The notes under the pieces are model-generated. The model made no database searches and was not told the origin of the DNA. It was given only the letters and a program-made list of their open reading frames with translations. A DNA stretch of 64,000 bases from Muscardinus avellanarius (taxonomy: Eukaryota > Chordata > Mammalia > Rodentia > Gliridae), in the NCBI GenBank assembly GCA_963383645.1, contig OY726563.1, positions 38,779,831-38,843,830 of the forward strand, written 5' to 3'. Position numbers and translations under genes: made by a program. Shown here piece after piece: positions 21,246 through 33,244 of this stretch (positions are counted from its first letter, which is position 1; the number at the start of each line of letters is the position of its first letter).

Positions 21246-22033
21246 GATTTCGGAAGTTTGTGCCTTCTCTGGTTCTTCTCTTGGGTCACTATGACTTCAC
21301 TTAAGGTGCTCTGGATCTCGAGTCTGTAGTATCTCAGACCCCACTACTCCTTTACTGGGTTTTATCACAGAGTCTCCGACCCAGAGAGTCGATAGAGGCT
21401 GCTTTAGACTGTGGGGGGTGCCAGGTTGCATGTTCTCCTATGGTGTGATCTCTGCCACTGCCCCTCCCCCAGTGGGTCAAGTCCCAGGGAGTACAGTACT
21501 GGGATTTCTCCTCTGTGGCCCGCAATTTGACTCACTGTTCTTGAGTACGCAGATGTAGCTGTACTGGATTCGGTGAATTCTCTGCTGCTGCCGCCGGTGA
21601 CAATATGGCGCTGCTGCTACGCCCTCGGCCGTGAGGCTGGTGTATTTTTTCTTGGTTTTGATTTCCACTCTGAATCCCTGCAGCGTGTGCTGAGCTCAGC
21701 CACTGGGAGCTTTAGATTTTACCTGCGGCGAGAAATCCCGCCTGGCTGTTCTGCAGTGGCTCACCTTGGCTTGCTGTAGCTGTCAGGTGAAGTCACTGCT
21801 GCCGCCGGCAGTATGGTGCTGCTGCCGTGGTCTCGGGCGTGAGGCCGGTGTATCTCCACTGTGGCTCTGAGCTCTGTTCTCAGTCCGCTTTCTCTCTGGA
21901 GCCTGGTGATTTTTTGTTTCTCTGGTGATGGTGTTTTCTGGCTATAAAAGGCGCTAATTTTGTGGTAATGGAGATTGGTTGTTAGCAGGGCTCTTAAGCC
22001 CTGTTTTTCTCGGTCGACATCTTCCTGGAAGTC
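21246..22033 (-). promoter_or_regulatory. L1 5'UTR / promoter of chimeric copy 1
   Basis: CpG-rich, with two monomer-like units (ATGGCGC near 21605 and a decayed ATGGTGC near 21812) and the L1 5' terminus at about 22033. It would direct transcription leftwards into ORF1. Confidence 0.85.
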
Positions 22034-23533
22034 CCGATTTTTTTTTCAGGGTTTTATAATTTTCTTTGTAGAGATCTTTTACCTCCTGGGTCAAGTTTAT
22101 TCCTAAGTATTTTATTTTTTTGTAGGCGATGCTGAGTGGAAGTGTTTTCTGAATTTCTTTTTCAGTGGATTTATGGTTGGTGTACAGGAAAGCTTCTGAT
22201 TTTTTAAGATTCATTTTGTATCCAGATACTTTGCTGAATTTGTTGATCAGTCCTATAAGCCTTTTGGTTGAGTTTGCTGGGTTTTCTAAATATAGTATCA
22301 TGTCATCTGCAAATAGTCAAAGTTTGAGTTCTTCTTTTCCTATTTTTACTCCTCTGATTTCTTTTTCTTGCCTTATTGCTCTGGCTAGAGTCTCTAGTAC
22401 TATATTGAAGAGAAGTGGTGATAGTGGACATCCTTGTCTCGTTCAGTTTTTAAGGGGAATTCTTGAAGTTTTCCCCCTTTACTATGATGTTGGCAGTTGT
22501 AGCTTATTGTAGCAGTTGGGCTTATTGTAGATTGCCTTCATAATGTTGAGATATGTTCCTTCTATTCCAATTCTCTGCAGTGTTTTTATCATAAATGGAT
22601 GTTGAATTTTATCAAATGCTTTTTCAGGATCTATTGAAATGATCCTGTAATTTTTGTTCTTGGTTCTGTTTATATGGTGAATTACATGGATTTATTTTCG
22701 TATTGAACCAACCTTGCATCCCTGGGATGAACCCTACCTGGTCATGGTGAATGATTTTCTTGATGTGGTTTTGAATGCGTGTTGCTAGTATTTTGTTTAA
22801 TAGTTTTGCATCCAAGTTCATCAGAGATATAGGCCTGTAGTTTTCCTTCCTTGAACTGTCTTTATTTGGTTTGGGTATTAGTGTGATGTTGGCTTCATAG
22901 AATGTATTTGGGAGAGTGCCAGTTTTTTCTATTTCGCAAAATAGTTTGAGTATTGGGGTTAGCTCTTCTATAAAGGTTTTATAGAATTCACTTGGGAAAC
23001 CATCTGGTCCTGGGCTTTTCTTTGATGGTAAGCTCTTTATTGCTGTTTCAATCTCTTTGATTGTTATTGTTTGGTTTAAGTGTTCTATATCTTCTTGACT
23101 CAGTTTAGGAAGGTTGTATTTATCTAGGAAGTTGTCAATTTCCTCCAGATTTTCCATTTTGTTGGAGTATAGTTTTTCAAAGTAGTTTCTGATAATCCTC
23201 TGGATTTCTACACTGTCAGTAGTAATGTCTCCTTTTTCATCCCTTATCTTCATAGTTCGGATTGATTCTCTCTCTTTTTTTAGTAAGGTTGGCTAGTGGT
23301 TTATCTATCTTGTTAATTTTTCAAGAAACCAGCTTTTGGCTTTGTTAATTTTCTGTATTGTTTTTTTATTCTCTATTTCATTAATATCTGCTCTAATTTT
23401 CATAATTTCCTGTCTTCTACTGGCTTTGGGGTTCAATATTTCCTGCTGTTCAAGGGCTTTGAGGTGTGTCGTTAGGTTATTTATTTGAAGATTTTCTGTT
23501 TTTCTTATGTGAGCACTCCATGCTATAAATTAA
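22034..23533 (-). mobile_element. L1 ORF2, RT region and linker (continuation of the 17529 element)
   Basis: Resumes the L1 interrupted at 19270. It includes the RT fingers and palm as open stretches on the minus strand (23253-22624: [55 protein letters not shown]) and a later stretch with the region after the catalytic loop. Where the FADD motif is expected (about 22300) the sequence reads LIADD-like with an in-frame stop before it. The element is 5'-truncated at about 23533 in the endonuclease-RT linker. Confidence 0.85.
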
Positions 23534-23637
23534 TATCTTTGCTTGCTATTGGTCTACTTAGTTTTTCTCTATCCAATTTAGATACATTGCATGTGTTTAG
23601 AAATTTGTCTATTTCTCCTAGGTTCTCCAGTTTTTTC
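23534..23637 (-). mobile_element. Old L1 ORF2 fragment, other side of the nest
   Basis: Complement of the region just upstream of the RT domain in a diverged L1. It lies immediately upstream, in L1 coordinates, of the fragment at 17100-17485, supporting one old L1 opened by the younger insertions. Confidence 0.55.
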
Positions 23638-23644
23638 GGGTTCA

Positions 23645-24310
23645 GGAGCTATAGAGATCAGTGTGGAGATTTCTCAGAAGACTGGGGATGGAACCACCAT
23701 ATGATCCAGCTATACCACTTCTGGGTCTTTATCCAAAAGAATTGAAGTCAGAATATTATAGCATTACATGTATGTCCATATTTATAGAAGTACAATTCAC
23801 AATAAGCAAATTATGGAACCAGCCTATGCCCATCAACAGATGAAATGGATTATACAACTGTGCTACATATACACAATGGAATTTTATTCAACCATAACAA
23901 AGAAGAAAATTATGTTATTTGCAGGAAAATAGATGGAACTAGAGAATATTATGTTAAGTAAGATTAGTCAGTCTTAGAACATGAATAATTGTATGTTTTC
24001 TCTCATATGTGGAAGCTAGACATAAATTGGGAGATTTGGTTAACAAAAGAGACCTCAGATAAAAGAAGAGATTTCAGTAGAATTATGAAGGGAATTTAGG
24101 AGAGGGAGGAGGGGGGTAGAGATGTAATGAAGGTAATAAAGTAATGCTATGTAGATATACAAAATTATCAATACCAATCTCAACAATATGTACAGGGAAG
24201 GGGAGGGAGTGGGATGAGATCTGGAGGGAAACACACCAAGTGTTGTGTGCATGGATATTCCTATCACTTTATAGCTCATTTTGATAAATAACCAATAAAA
24301 GTATATTTAA
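23645..24310 (+). mobile_element. 5'-truncated L1, ORF2 C-terminus and 3'UTR
   Basis: Starts in the ORF2 C-terminal region (GATCAGTGTGGAGATTTCTC, then CTTCTGGGTCTTTATCCAAA) and runs through a purine-rich 3'UTR to the A-rich end near 24300 (ATAAATAACCAATAAAAG). Frame-broken. Confidence 0.8.
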
Positions 24311-25311
24311 AAAATAAATTTTCCATTTCTGATCTCAGATTTGTGTGTCTTACACTGCAATCTATGAAAATGTATCAGACTAACTTCCCATATCGCGAGT
24401 AGAGTGAAATTTCAGTTCTTGACACTGCCTAAAATGCACACAAAATACTAATTTTTTATCAAATGTTTTTAATCTATAAATTAAAATATTATGAAATGCT
24501 AAGAACCAAATTTAAAATATGTTGGAGCAAGACCCTTCTACTTTGGTTCTGAAATATTTGATCTTTGAGACATATTCAGCATTTGCAATTTGAAATACAC
24601 AAATAATTTTTCACTTGAAAGGTCATATATCCAAAATACTGAAAAATATAGAAAACATTAAACTTTAGCTATCTGTAGTGAAAGGCAGTGGTAAAATAGT
24701 TGCAGAAAATGTAAAACTAGACTCAATGAAATTTTTGTGTCAGTAACCTCAAATGCACAAGAATTTCCTAAAACTGTTAAAACCATCCCAACCAATTTGA
24801 ATTGCCATAAATTTTGTTAAATGGTTAAATAAAACAAAATTTTAAGTGATTCAATAAATTGCCTAATTTCTTATTCATTGATTATGTAATGGGAGGTAGA
24901 AAAGGGATGAGGGTTCAGAGAAACTGAGGAGGGGGGTTTAAGAGAGAGGTGCGGGGAAGATCCAGATGCCCCCACCAGCATGTCTTAATCAAAAGCACCA
25001 GCTCAACGTTCAGAGAATTTTCATAGGCAGATGGGAATTTGTTTCCGTTGCCCTTTCTGCATTAAAGCTGGTACAAATGTTTTTAATCAAACTTAGACAA
25101 TTATCATATTTAGTAGAAGTTCTAGTGGTTGAGAACTAAAGCTTTACTAACCTAGGTTCAGGAACTGGCTTTTACAGTTTTACCTCAATTTTATAAGCCT
25201 CAATTTCTTCACCCTAAAAGTAGAGGAAATCATAGCATATTTTTCCCACAGATGTCATGAGGATTAATTAAAATATGTACTAAATTCCCTAATGTACATT
25301 CACAAACATAT
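24311..25311. other. Unique AT-rich intergenic sequence
   Basis: About 1 kb with no gene or repeat that I recognise. Confidence 0.45.
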
Positions 25312-25468
25312 CAAAGTCAATCACTAAGCCAAACATAAGAACGAAGGAGGGAAGAAGGGATGGGGTTGGAATTGGGGACGGGCTAAATGAGTGATGTGTA
25401 CATGTATGCCTCTACCATCTTGTACCTCATTATGATGTATGACTATAATACACCAATAAAAAATAAAA
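25312..25468 (+). mobile_element. L1 3' end, heavily 5'-truncated
   Basis: 3'UTR fragment (CAATCACTAAGCCAAACATA to AATACACCAATAAAAAATAA). The next L1 begins directly in its A-rich tail. Confidence 0.8.
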
Positions 25469-25471
25469 TAA

Positions 25472-26778
25472 GACTTCTGGGAAGATGGCGATGGAGAAAA
25501 GCGGCACTTACAAGTCCCGCTAACAATCGATCTCTATTACCACAAAACCAGCGCCTTTCAGACCCAGAAAACACCATCAGCAAATAAATAAAAACTGTAA
25601 ATACAAGGGAAAGAGAAAAAGAGGGCTGGAAAAACGAGACACAAGAAAGAAACCAGCCCGCAGTGCCGCAGCCGCCACAGCGCGGAGCGGCCAGAGCCGC
25701 AGCGAGGAGCGGCGTGGGCTACCTCTTCCTTAGCAGCACCAGGCTCCAGAGAGGAGGGAGACTCAGAACAGAGCTCAAATTCAGAGAGCAGTTACACCAG
25801 CCTCACAGACTAGGACACAGCAGCAGCGCCTTACTGCCAGCGACAGTGGCGAGTTCACTGGCCGGCTTCAGACCAACGCACTCAACCAGCCACCAGGAGC
25901 CAGAGAGGAGGGGTGGACAGTGAGCCGAGGTGAACAGCTGCTGAACAGCCGGGCGGCAGTCAGCATTTTTTTCGGTGCAAGGAGCGTCTAAAGCTCCCAA
26001 GGGCCGGGTTCAGCACACCCCGCAGGGACTCAGCAGAGCTCAAAACCAGAGAAGAACTACACCAACCTCATGGCCAAAGACGCAGCAACAGCGCCTTACT
26101 GCTGGTGGCAGCGGCGAATTCACCAGATGGCTCAAGACCAACACACTTGACCATCCACCAGGCTCCAGAGAGGAGGGGTGGACAGTGAGCCAAGGAGAGC
26201 AGTTGCTGAACAGCTGGGTGGCAGTCAGGAGTTTTTTCAGCACATGGAACATCTAAAGCTCCCAAGGGCCGGGCTCAGCACACCTGGCAGGGACTCAGAG
26301 CAGAGATCAAAACCAGAGAAGAAATACGCCAGCCTCACGGCTGAGGGCATGGCAGTGCTGTCATATTGCCAGCAGCAGCAACTGCAAATTCATTGAGTCC
26401 ACTACATCTCCATAGCACACTCAACAACCGTGAGTCAAATTGCGGCACCTAGGGGAGAAATCCCAGTACTGCACTCCCAGGGACTTGCGCAGATAGTCTC
26501 CCTGGGTCAAAGATTTTAGCAGTCCAACCCAGTGGGAGAGTGGCAGTGGCAGAGATATCACACCATAGTCACAACTCCCCACTGGAGAACGCCCAACGTG
26601 GCACCCCCCCCCCACTATCTAAGGAGCCTCGATTGACTCCCTGGGTCTGAGACTTTGAGATACAACCCAGTAAAGGAGTAGTGGTGACTGAGATACCACG
26701 GACTCGCGATCCAGAGCACCTTAATTGAACTCATAGTGACAAGGGAAGAACCCAGAGAAGGCACAAAATTCCAAAATC
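25472..26778 (+). promoter_or_regulatory. L1 5'UTR with ~265-bp tandem monomers
   Basis: About 1.3 kb, longer than in the other copies (about 780 bp). Two consecutive units repeat with a period of exactly 265 bp at three checkpoints: CAGCGCCTTACTG at 25824/26089, GGGTGGACAG at 25911/26176 and AAGCTCCCAA at 25991/26256. A YY1-like AAGATGGCG lies at 25482-25490. Monomeric promoters of this general kind are known from mouse L1s. Confidence 0.8.
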
Positions 26779-27695
26779 ATGGGAAAGGGAAATAAAAATT
26801 GAGCAGTGAATGTCCACAACCCTACAACATCAGAACCTGATAACACAGAAATACAGAGATCTCTAGAAGATCAAATCAGGAAAATAACTTTAGAGATAAT
26901 AGAGGACTTTCGAAAAGAATTCAGAGAGAGTAAAAAAGAAATAAAGGATGCAATCATTAAAATAAAGGCCTCATATTCAAAGTATAAACAATGGATTATA
27001 CTACATGGAGAATAGAATCTCTCTCTTAGAAGATGATCATTCCAAAAATGAACGCATAGTTTCTAATTTAGAAAAATAAATCTGACAGCAGGAATGTAAC
27101 ATTGAAGAAATAAGGGCCCATTTTAAGAGAGCTAACCCAAGAATAATTGGAATAGAGGAGGGAAAAGAAGGTGAAACCAAAGGGATCAATAATCTCTTCA
27201 AAGAAGTAATAGCAGAAAATTTTCCAAACAGAGCAAGAGGTTGATACACAGGTCCAGGAAATTTATAGAACTACCTTTAGATAGGATCAGAGAAGAGGAT
27301 CCCCACGCCACATAATTGTCAAAATGACTAATGTGGAAGCCAAGGAGAGAATCTTAAAGGCAACAAAAACAAAAGGCCACATGACATTCAGAGGAAAACC
27401 AATTAGAATTACTCCAGACTTCCCAAACCAAGTTATGAAAGTCAGAAGGGCATGGAGTAACATATACCAAACTCTGAAAGAAAACAACTTCCAGGCATAA
27501 ATTTCCTACCCAGCAAAACTATATATCAAATTAGATGGAAAAATAAGAAGCTTCCATGACAAACAGAAACTGAAGGAATTTATGTCTTCAAAACCAGCAC
27601 TAGAGAAAATACTCAAGGAGATTAACTGCAAAGAGGAAATGGGTAATACACGCCAGAACCAAAGAAACAAGAATTCCCATCCAGCAGACCACTAA
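26779..27695 (+). pseudogene. ORF1 (LINE-1): L1 ORF1, frame-broken
   Basis: ATG at 26779 and TAA at 27693-27695. A TGA follows after seven codons (ATG GGA AAG GGA AAT AAA AAT TGA), and there are further stops and frameshifts, for example around 27000-27080 and 27230. The total length (917 nt) is not a multiple of three. Recognisable pieces of the coiled coil, RRM-like core and C-terminal domain remain. It is more damaged than the ORF1s of the ORF2-less elements. Confidence 0.85.
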
Positions 27696-27740
27696 GCAAA
27701 GAAGAATAAACAGTATCTCAAAGAGAAATAAGATCTTAAC

Positions 27741-30700
27741 ATGTTGGGAATTAAAAATTATCTCTCTATAATCACACTGAATGTAAACGGCTTCAACTCC
27801 CCCAATAAAAAGACATAAAGTGGCAAAATGGATTAAAAAACAGAATCCATCCATCTGCTGCTTACAAGAAACACACCTTACAAGTAAAGATAGGAACAAA
27901 CTCAAGGTAAAGTGCCAGAGCAAGGTAATCCATGCTAATGGTACTCGAAGACAAGCAGGAATAGCAACTATGATATCAGACAAGTTGGACTTCAAACCCA
28001 AACTTATTAGAAGAGACAAAGAAGGTCACATTTTACTGGTAAAAGGAATAATCCAGCAAGAGGAAATAACAATAATCAACATCTATGCCCCAAACATAGG
28101 GGCAGCTACTTTCATAAATCAAACTCTTTGTGATATGAAGTCACACATAAATCCCAACACAATAATACTGGGAGACTTCAACACACCTCTCACAATACTA
28201 GACCGATCTTCCAGACAATGTGTCAGTAAAGATGCCTCAGAACTAAAGAACACCATTAACCAAATGGACCTGTTGGACACATATAGAATATTTCACCCAA
28301 CTACAGCAGAGTTTACATTTCTCGCAGCTGCTCACGGAACCTTCTCCAAAATAGATCACATCCTGGGACACAAAATGAGCACTAGCAAATTTAAAAAATG
28401 TTACATAGTTCCCTGTGTCATTTCAAACCATAATGGAATGAAACTAGAAATCAACTATAAGAAGACCCAGAGAAACAACATAAACATGTGGAGAATGAAC
28501 ACCACACTTCTGAATGAAGAATGGGTCATAGAAGATGTAAGAGGTGAAATCAAGAAATTTCTAAAAACAAATGAAAATAAAGAAACAACATATCAAAACC
28601 TCTAGGACACTTTGAAGTCAGTATTAAGAGGAAAATTTATAGCACTGAGTGCTCACATAAGAAAAACAGAAAATCTTCAAATAAATACCCTTATGACACA
28701 CCTCAAAGCCCTTGAACAGCAGGAACAATTAAACCCCAAAGCCAGCAGAATACAGGAAATTATTAAAATTAGAGCAGATATTAATGAAATAGAGAATAAA
28801 AAATACAGAAAATTAACAAAACCAAAAGCTGGTTTCTTGAAAAATTAACAAGATAGATAAACCACTAGCCAACCTTACTAAAAAAAAAAGAGAGAGAATC
28901 AACCCAAATTATGAAGATAAGGGATGAAAAAGGAGACATTACTACTGACAGCGTAGAAATCCAGAGGATTATCAGAAACTACTTTGAAAAACTATACTCC
29001 AACAAAATGGAAAATCTGGAGGAAATTGACAACTTCCTAGATAAATACAACCTTCCTAAACTGAGTCAAGAAGATATAGAACACTTAAACCAACCAATAA
29101 CAATCAAAGAGATTGAAACAGCAATAAAGAGCTTACCATCAAAGAAAAGCCCAGGACCAGATGGTTTCCTAAGTGAATTCTATAAAACCTTTATAGAAGA
29201 GCTAACCCCAATACTCCTCAAACTATTTTGCGAAATAGAAAAAACTGGCACTCTCCCAAATACATTCTATGAAGCCAACATCACACTAATACCCAAACCA
29301 AATAAAGACAGTTCAAGGAAGGAAAACTACAGGCCTATATCTCTGATGAACTTGGATGCAAAACTATCAAACAAAATACTAGCAACACGCATTCAAAACC
29401 ACATCAAGAAAATCATTCACCATGACCAGGTAGGGTTCATCCCAGGGATGCAAGGTTGGTTCAATATATGAAAATCAATCCATGCAATTCATCATATAAA
29501 CAGAATCAAAGACAAAAACCACATGATCATTTCAATAGACCCTGAAAAAGCATTTGATAAAATTCAACATCCATTTATGATAAAAACACTGCAGAGAATT
29601 GGAATAGAAGGAACATATCTCAACATTATGAAGGCAATCTACAATAAGCCCACTGCCAACATCATTTTAAATGGGGAAAAACTTCAAGAATTCCCCCTAA
29701 AAACTGGAACGAGACAAGGATGTCCACTATCACCACTTCTCTTCAATATAGTACTAGATACTCTAGCCAGAGCAATAAAGCAAGAAAAGGAAATCAAAGG
29801 AGTACAAATAGGAAAAGAAGAACTTAAGCTTTCACTCTTTGCAGATGACATGATACTATATTTAGAAAACCCAGCAAACTCAACCAAAAGGCTTATAGAA
29901 CTGATCAACAAATTCAGCAAAGTATCTGGATACAAAATGAATCTTAAAAAATCAGAAGCTTTCCTGTACACCAGCCATAAATCCACTGAAAAAGAAATTC
30001 AGAAAACACTTCCACTCAGCATCGCCCACAAAAAAATAAAATACCTAGGAATAAACTTGACCCAGGAGGTAAAAGATCTCTACAAAGAAAATTATAAAAC
30101 ACTGAAAAAAGAAATCGAAGGAGATCTTAGAAGATGGAAATATCTTCTGTGTTCATGAATTGGCAGAAAAAATATCATTAAAATGGCCATCCTTCCAAAA
30201 GTGATCTACAGATTTAATGCAATGCCCATTAAGCTACCAAGATCATTCCTCACAGACATAGAAAAATAAGTCCTTAAATTTATCTGGACTAACAAAAAGG
30301 CCAGAATAGCCAAGGTAGTTCTCAGCAACAAAAACCATGCAGGAGGAATCACAATACCTGACTTTAAACTATACTGCAAAGTCATTGTAATAAAAACAGC
30401 ATGGTACTGGCAAAAGAACAGATATATGGACCAATGGAGCAGAATAGAAGACCCAGAAAAAAGTCCACACACTTTCAGCCAATTGATTTTTGACAAAGAG
30501 GCCAAAAACATACACTGGAAAAAAGATAGCCTCTTCAACAAATGGTGTTGGCAAAACTGGTTAACCATATGTAGAAAATTGGAAATCAATCCCACTTTCT
30601 CACCCTGTACAAAAGTCAACTCACGATGGATGAAAGACTTGGAAATTAAACCAGAGACCTTGAACCACAGACAAATATTTCCTCAACAAGACCCCAAAGG

Positions 30701-31530
30701 CACAACAAATTAAAAGGCAAATCAATATGTGGGATTGCATGAAACTGAAGAGCTTCTGTTCAGCAAAGGAAACTATCAAGAACCTCAATCGAGTGCCAAC
30801 AGAATGGGAGAAGATTTTTGCCACCTACACCACCAATAGAGGACTAATATCTAGAATATACAGAGAACTCACGAAACTCAACAATAAGAAAACAAAGCAT
30901 CCAATAACAAAATGGGCAAATGAACTAAATAGACACTTTACAAAAGAAGAAATTCAAATGGCCAATAAATGCATGAAAAAATGCTCAACATCACTGGCAA
31001 TCAGAGAGATGCAAATCAAAACTACTCTGAGATTTCACCTAACTCCAACTAGAATGGCAATCATTCAAAACACAAACAACAACAGATATTGGTGAGGATA
31101 TGGAAAAGAGGGAACTCTAAGACATTGTTGGTGGGATTGCAAATTAGTGCAACCACTTTGGAAAACAGTATGGAGAATCCTCAGAAGAATGAGAACAAAT
31201 CTACCATTTGATCCAGCAATACCAATTCTGGGTATCTACCCAAAAGATAGGAAACCAAACTACCAAACTAATGCATGTGTATCTATTGTCATAGCTGCAC
31301 AATTCACCATAGCCAAAGTATGGAACCAGCCAAGATGTCCATCAACAGATGAATGGATTACAAAACTGTGGGATATGTACACAAAGGAATTCTACTCAGC
31401 CATCAAAAAAAAAAACTCAATTACATCATTTTCAGGGAAATGGATGGAACTGGAGGACATTATGCTAAGTGAGATTAGTCAGTTACAAAAAATAAGAAAT
31501 CAGATGCTTTCCCTAATATGTGAGTGTTAG
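27741..31530 (+). pseudogene. ORF2 (LINE-1): L1 ORF2 (endonuclease-reverse transcriptase), frame-broken
   Basis: ORF2p nicks target DNA and reverse-transcribes L1 RNA. ATG at 27741, TAG at 31528-31530, about 3.79 kb. The frame is broken at about 27810, 28603 (TAG), 28850-28910, 29469 and 30158, with more beyond. Domains in order: APE-type endonuclease (27820-28605, with QETHLTSKD, GDFNTPL and SKIDHILGHK), linker, RT (28911-30158, with [69 protein letters not shown] and the catalytic FADD at 29838-29849), and the C-terminal cysteine-rich region ([16 protein letters not shown] near 31130-31170). Catalytic residues are present, but the reading frame is not continuous. Confidence 0.95.
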
Positions 31531-31810
31531 GGAGAAATGTGTCATAGGAGGAACTCTTGAAAAAGGAAATCCTATAGAGGAACAAACAAGACAACCTAAA
31601 GGAGGAGAAAGGAGGGGGGAAGAGGAAAATCTCTAAAACACACAATGTACTTAAACATATTGAAGTCAACCACTAAGCCAAGCAAGGGAAGGAGGGACGG
31701 GGAGGGAATGTGGTGGGAATTGGGTAGGGGTTAAATCAGTGATGTGTACCTGTTTGTACACACAAGTTTTTTACCCCAATTTGATGTTTGAATATAATGC
31801 AGCAATAAAA
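31531..31810 (+). mobile_element. L1 3'UTR
   Basis: Purine-rich tract (GGAGGAGAAAGGAGGGGGGA near 31601), then CTAAGCCAAGCAAGGGAAGG, ending AATGCAGCAATAAAAAAATT with a polyadenylation-like AATAAA. Confidence 0.85.
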
Positions 31811-31895
31811 AAATTAAAAAAATAAAAATAAAAATAATACAAATAAAAATATTAAATCATGCTAAGTTAAATAAAATAAAATAAAATAATAAAAA

Positions 31896-33240
31896 AAGAA
31901 ATATGTGTTTAAATTGCTTAACATGTTTTGTGCACAGATATTGCTTAATAACCATAGCAATGGATATTACTAAGAAATATTTTGAACTAGAATTTCAAAG
32001 AACTATTTTAAATGTACTTATTTTCTCCCTTTTGTCTTTTCATAACACTTTCTTTACACATTTGTGCATTGGGGGAGAGCACAAAGATACACCAGGTTCT
32101 AAAAGACTGGATAAATAATGAGTGGGATTGATGTGTTTCAGGGAATCCAGGTACTGCATACCACTTTGTAGATGTTCAGGTTTGGTAGAAAAACACATTT
32201 TGCAAAGACTCTGTCCTTTAATTATTAGACCTTTGTTTATTAAAAAGGAAATTAATCTCTCTTGTAATTTTACCTATTTATACTTAATAAAAATCTGTAC
32301 TTGTAGAAAATATGTGATGTTCAAGCAGTTGTTACCTTCTACTTTATGCTCTTTTTTTGGTTTTTGAAAGTTAGGTTATATCGCAATTAATGTTCACCAA
32401 AAAGAGCCTGCTTTGCTTTAAACACTGAGTATTGCAAAGCTAGCTAAATACTGTGACTCAGTAACCCTAGAGATAGTGTTGCTTTTATTGTCATCATTGT
32501 CAACTAGAAAACACATAAAGAAAGAAGAAATTCCTCGGATGAATCGTTGCTACCTTCTCCTAAATGGAAGCTGGTGAAATTTAAGGCTGATCCAGGTACT
32601 CATATTACTCTTTCAATTACTACTAGTCCAGCTATAATTTGTTGAGCACCAATGATGTAAGCATTATTACCACTTTTTGCTTATGAGGACAAAAGCTTAG
32701 AGAGTTCACGTAACTAGCTCGGGATTACCCAGCTTGAATATAACAGAGTCACATTTTAGACATAGGTACCCTAAGCCCATCAATTTGTGATTCAACTGGG
32801 CCTAAAACAACCTCAATTCTAGATCAGTACTCTGGATATATTCCAGGATTGGTCTGAGCTAAACTGGGATCTGGTCATGAAATAAGTATTGGTTCGAAGG
32901 AAAGGAAGGATGGCAGGATAACTAAGCATAGAGCATACTCCTGCAAGCTGAACATTATTTCAAAATTTTGGTTATACATAATTGATACTACTAATAAACC
33001 TGTCATACAATGGGATAGAAAAAATGAGGGTGCTTCTAAGTCCTGCTATTAAGGACTCTAATGAAACACTATAAAGACCAAAAAAGAATTTCCTAGGTTT
33101 TATCTCTAAGATTACCCATTTTAAGAGTGAAGTTGCAGATATTCAGGGAGGTGAGTATATATTACATGATGTAGGATTAAGTTCAATTAAGAAGGACAGA
33201 AAATTTAATGAGCAGTAGTGTAAGCACATGGAGTTTATTT
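31896..33240. other. Unique AT-rich intergenic sequence
   Basis: About 1.3 kb with no gene or repeat that I recognise. Frames are short and unsupported. Confidence 0.45.
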
Positions 33241-33244
33241 TCTC

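Larger units (their letters stand above)
19271..22033 (-). mobile_element. Chimeric ORF2-less L1 element, copy 1 (complete)
   Basis: Reading the minus strand: canonical L1 5' end at 22033 (YY1 site mutated to AAGATGTCG), 5'UTR, ORF1 (21245-20328), about 26-33 nt, an inverted older L1 ORF2 fragment (20300-19640), a 200-bp AT-rich spacer, an L1 3'UTR (19428-19271) and poly(A). Total about 2.76 kb. ORF2 is replaced, not merely truncated. A second copy with the same order and near-identical sequence lies at 62332->64000 in a different target, so the chimera has moved as a unit. The present copy sits inside L1 ORF2 of the 17529-23533 element. A T-rich target duplication is likely but cannot be delimited. 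Confidence 0.85.
25472..31895 (+). mobile_element. Full-length L1, inactivated
   Basis: Complete structure from the canonical 5' end (GACTTCTGGGAAGATGGCGA) through a long 5'UTR, ORF1, ORF2, 3'UTR and an A-rich tail that continues as a degenerate (ATAAAA)n run to about 31895. The body is about 6.3 kb. Both ORFs carry frameshifts and stops, so it cannot be autonomous. Its 5' end abuts the A-rich tail of another L1 3' fragment, an A-rich target as expected for the L1 endonuclease. Confidence 0.9.

Noticed and set aside
27600..28019. 139-codon reverse frame opposite the L1 endonuclease
   Set aside because: It is the antisense shadow of ORF2. The same hydrophobic pattern appears opposite every L1 ORF2 copy.
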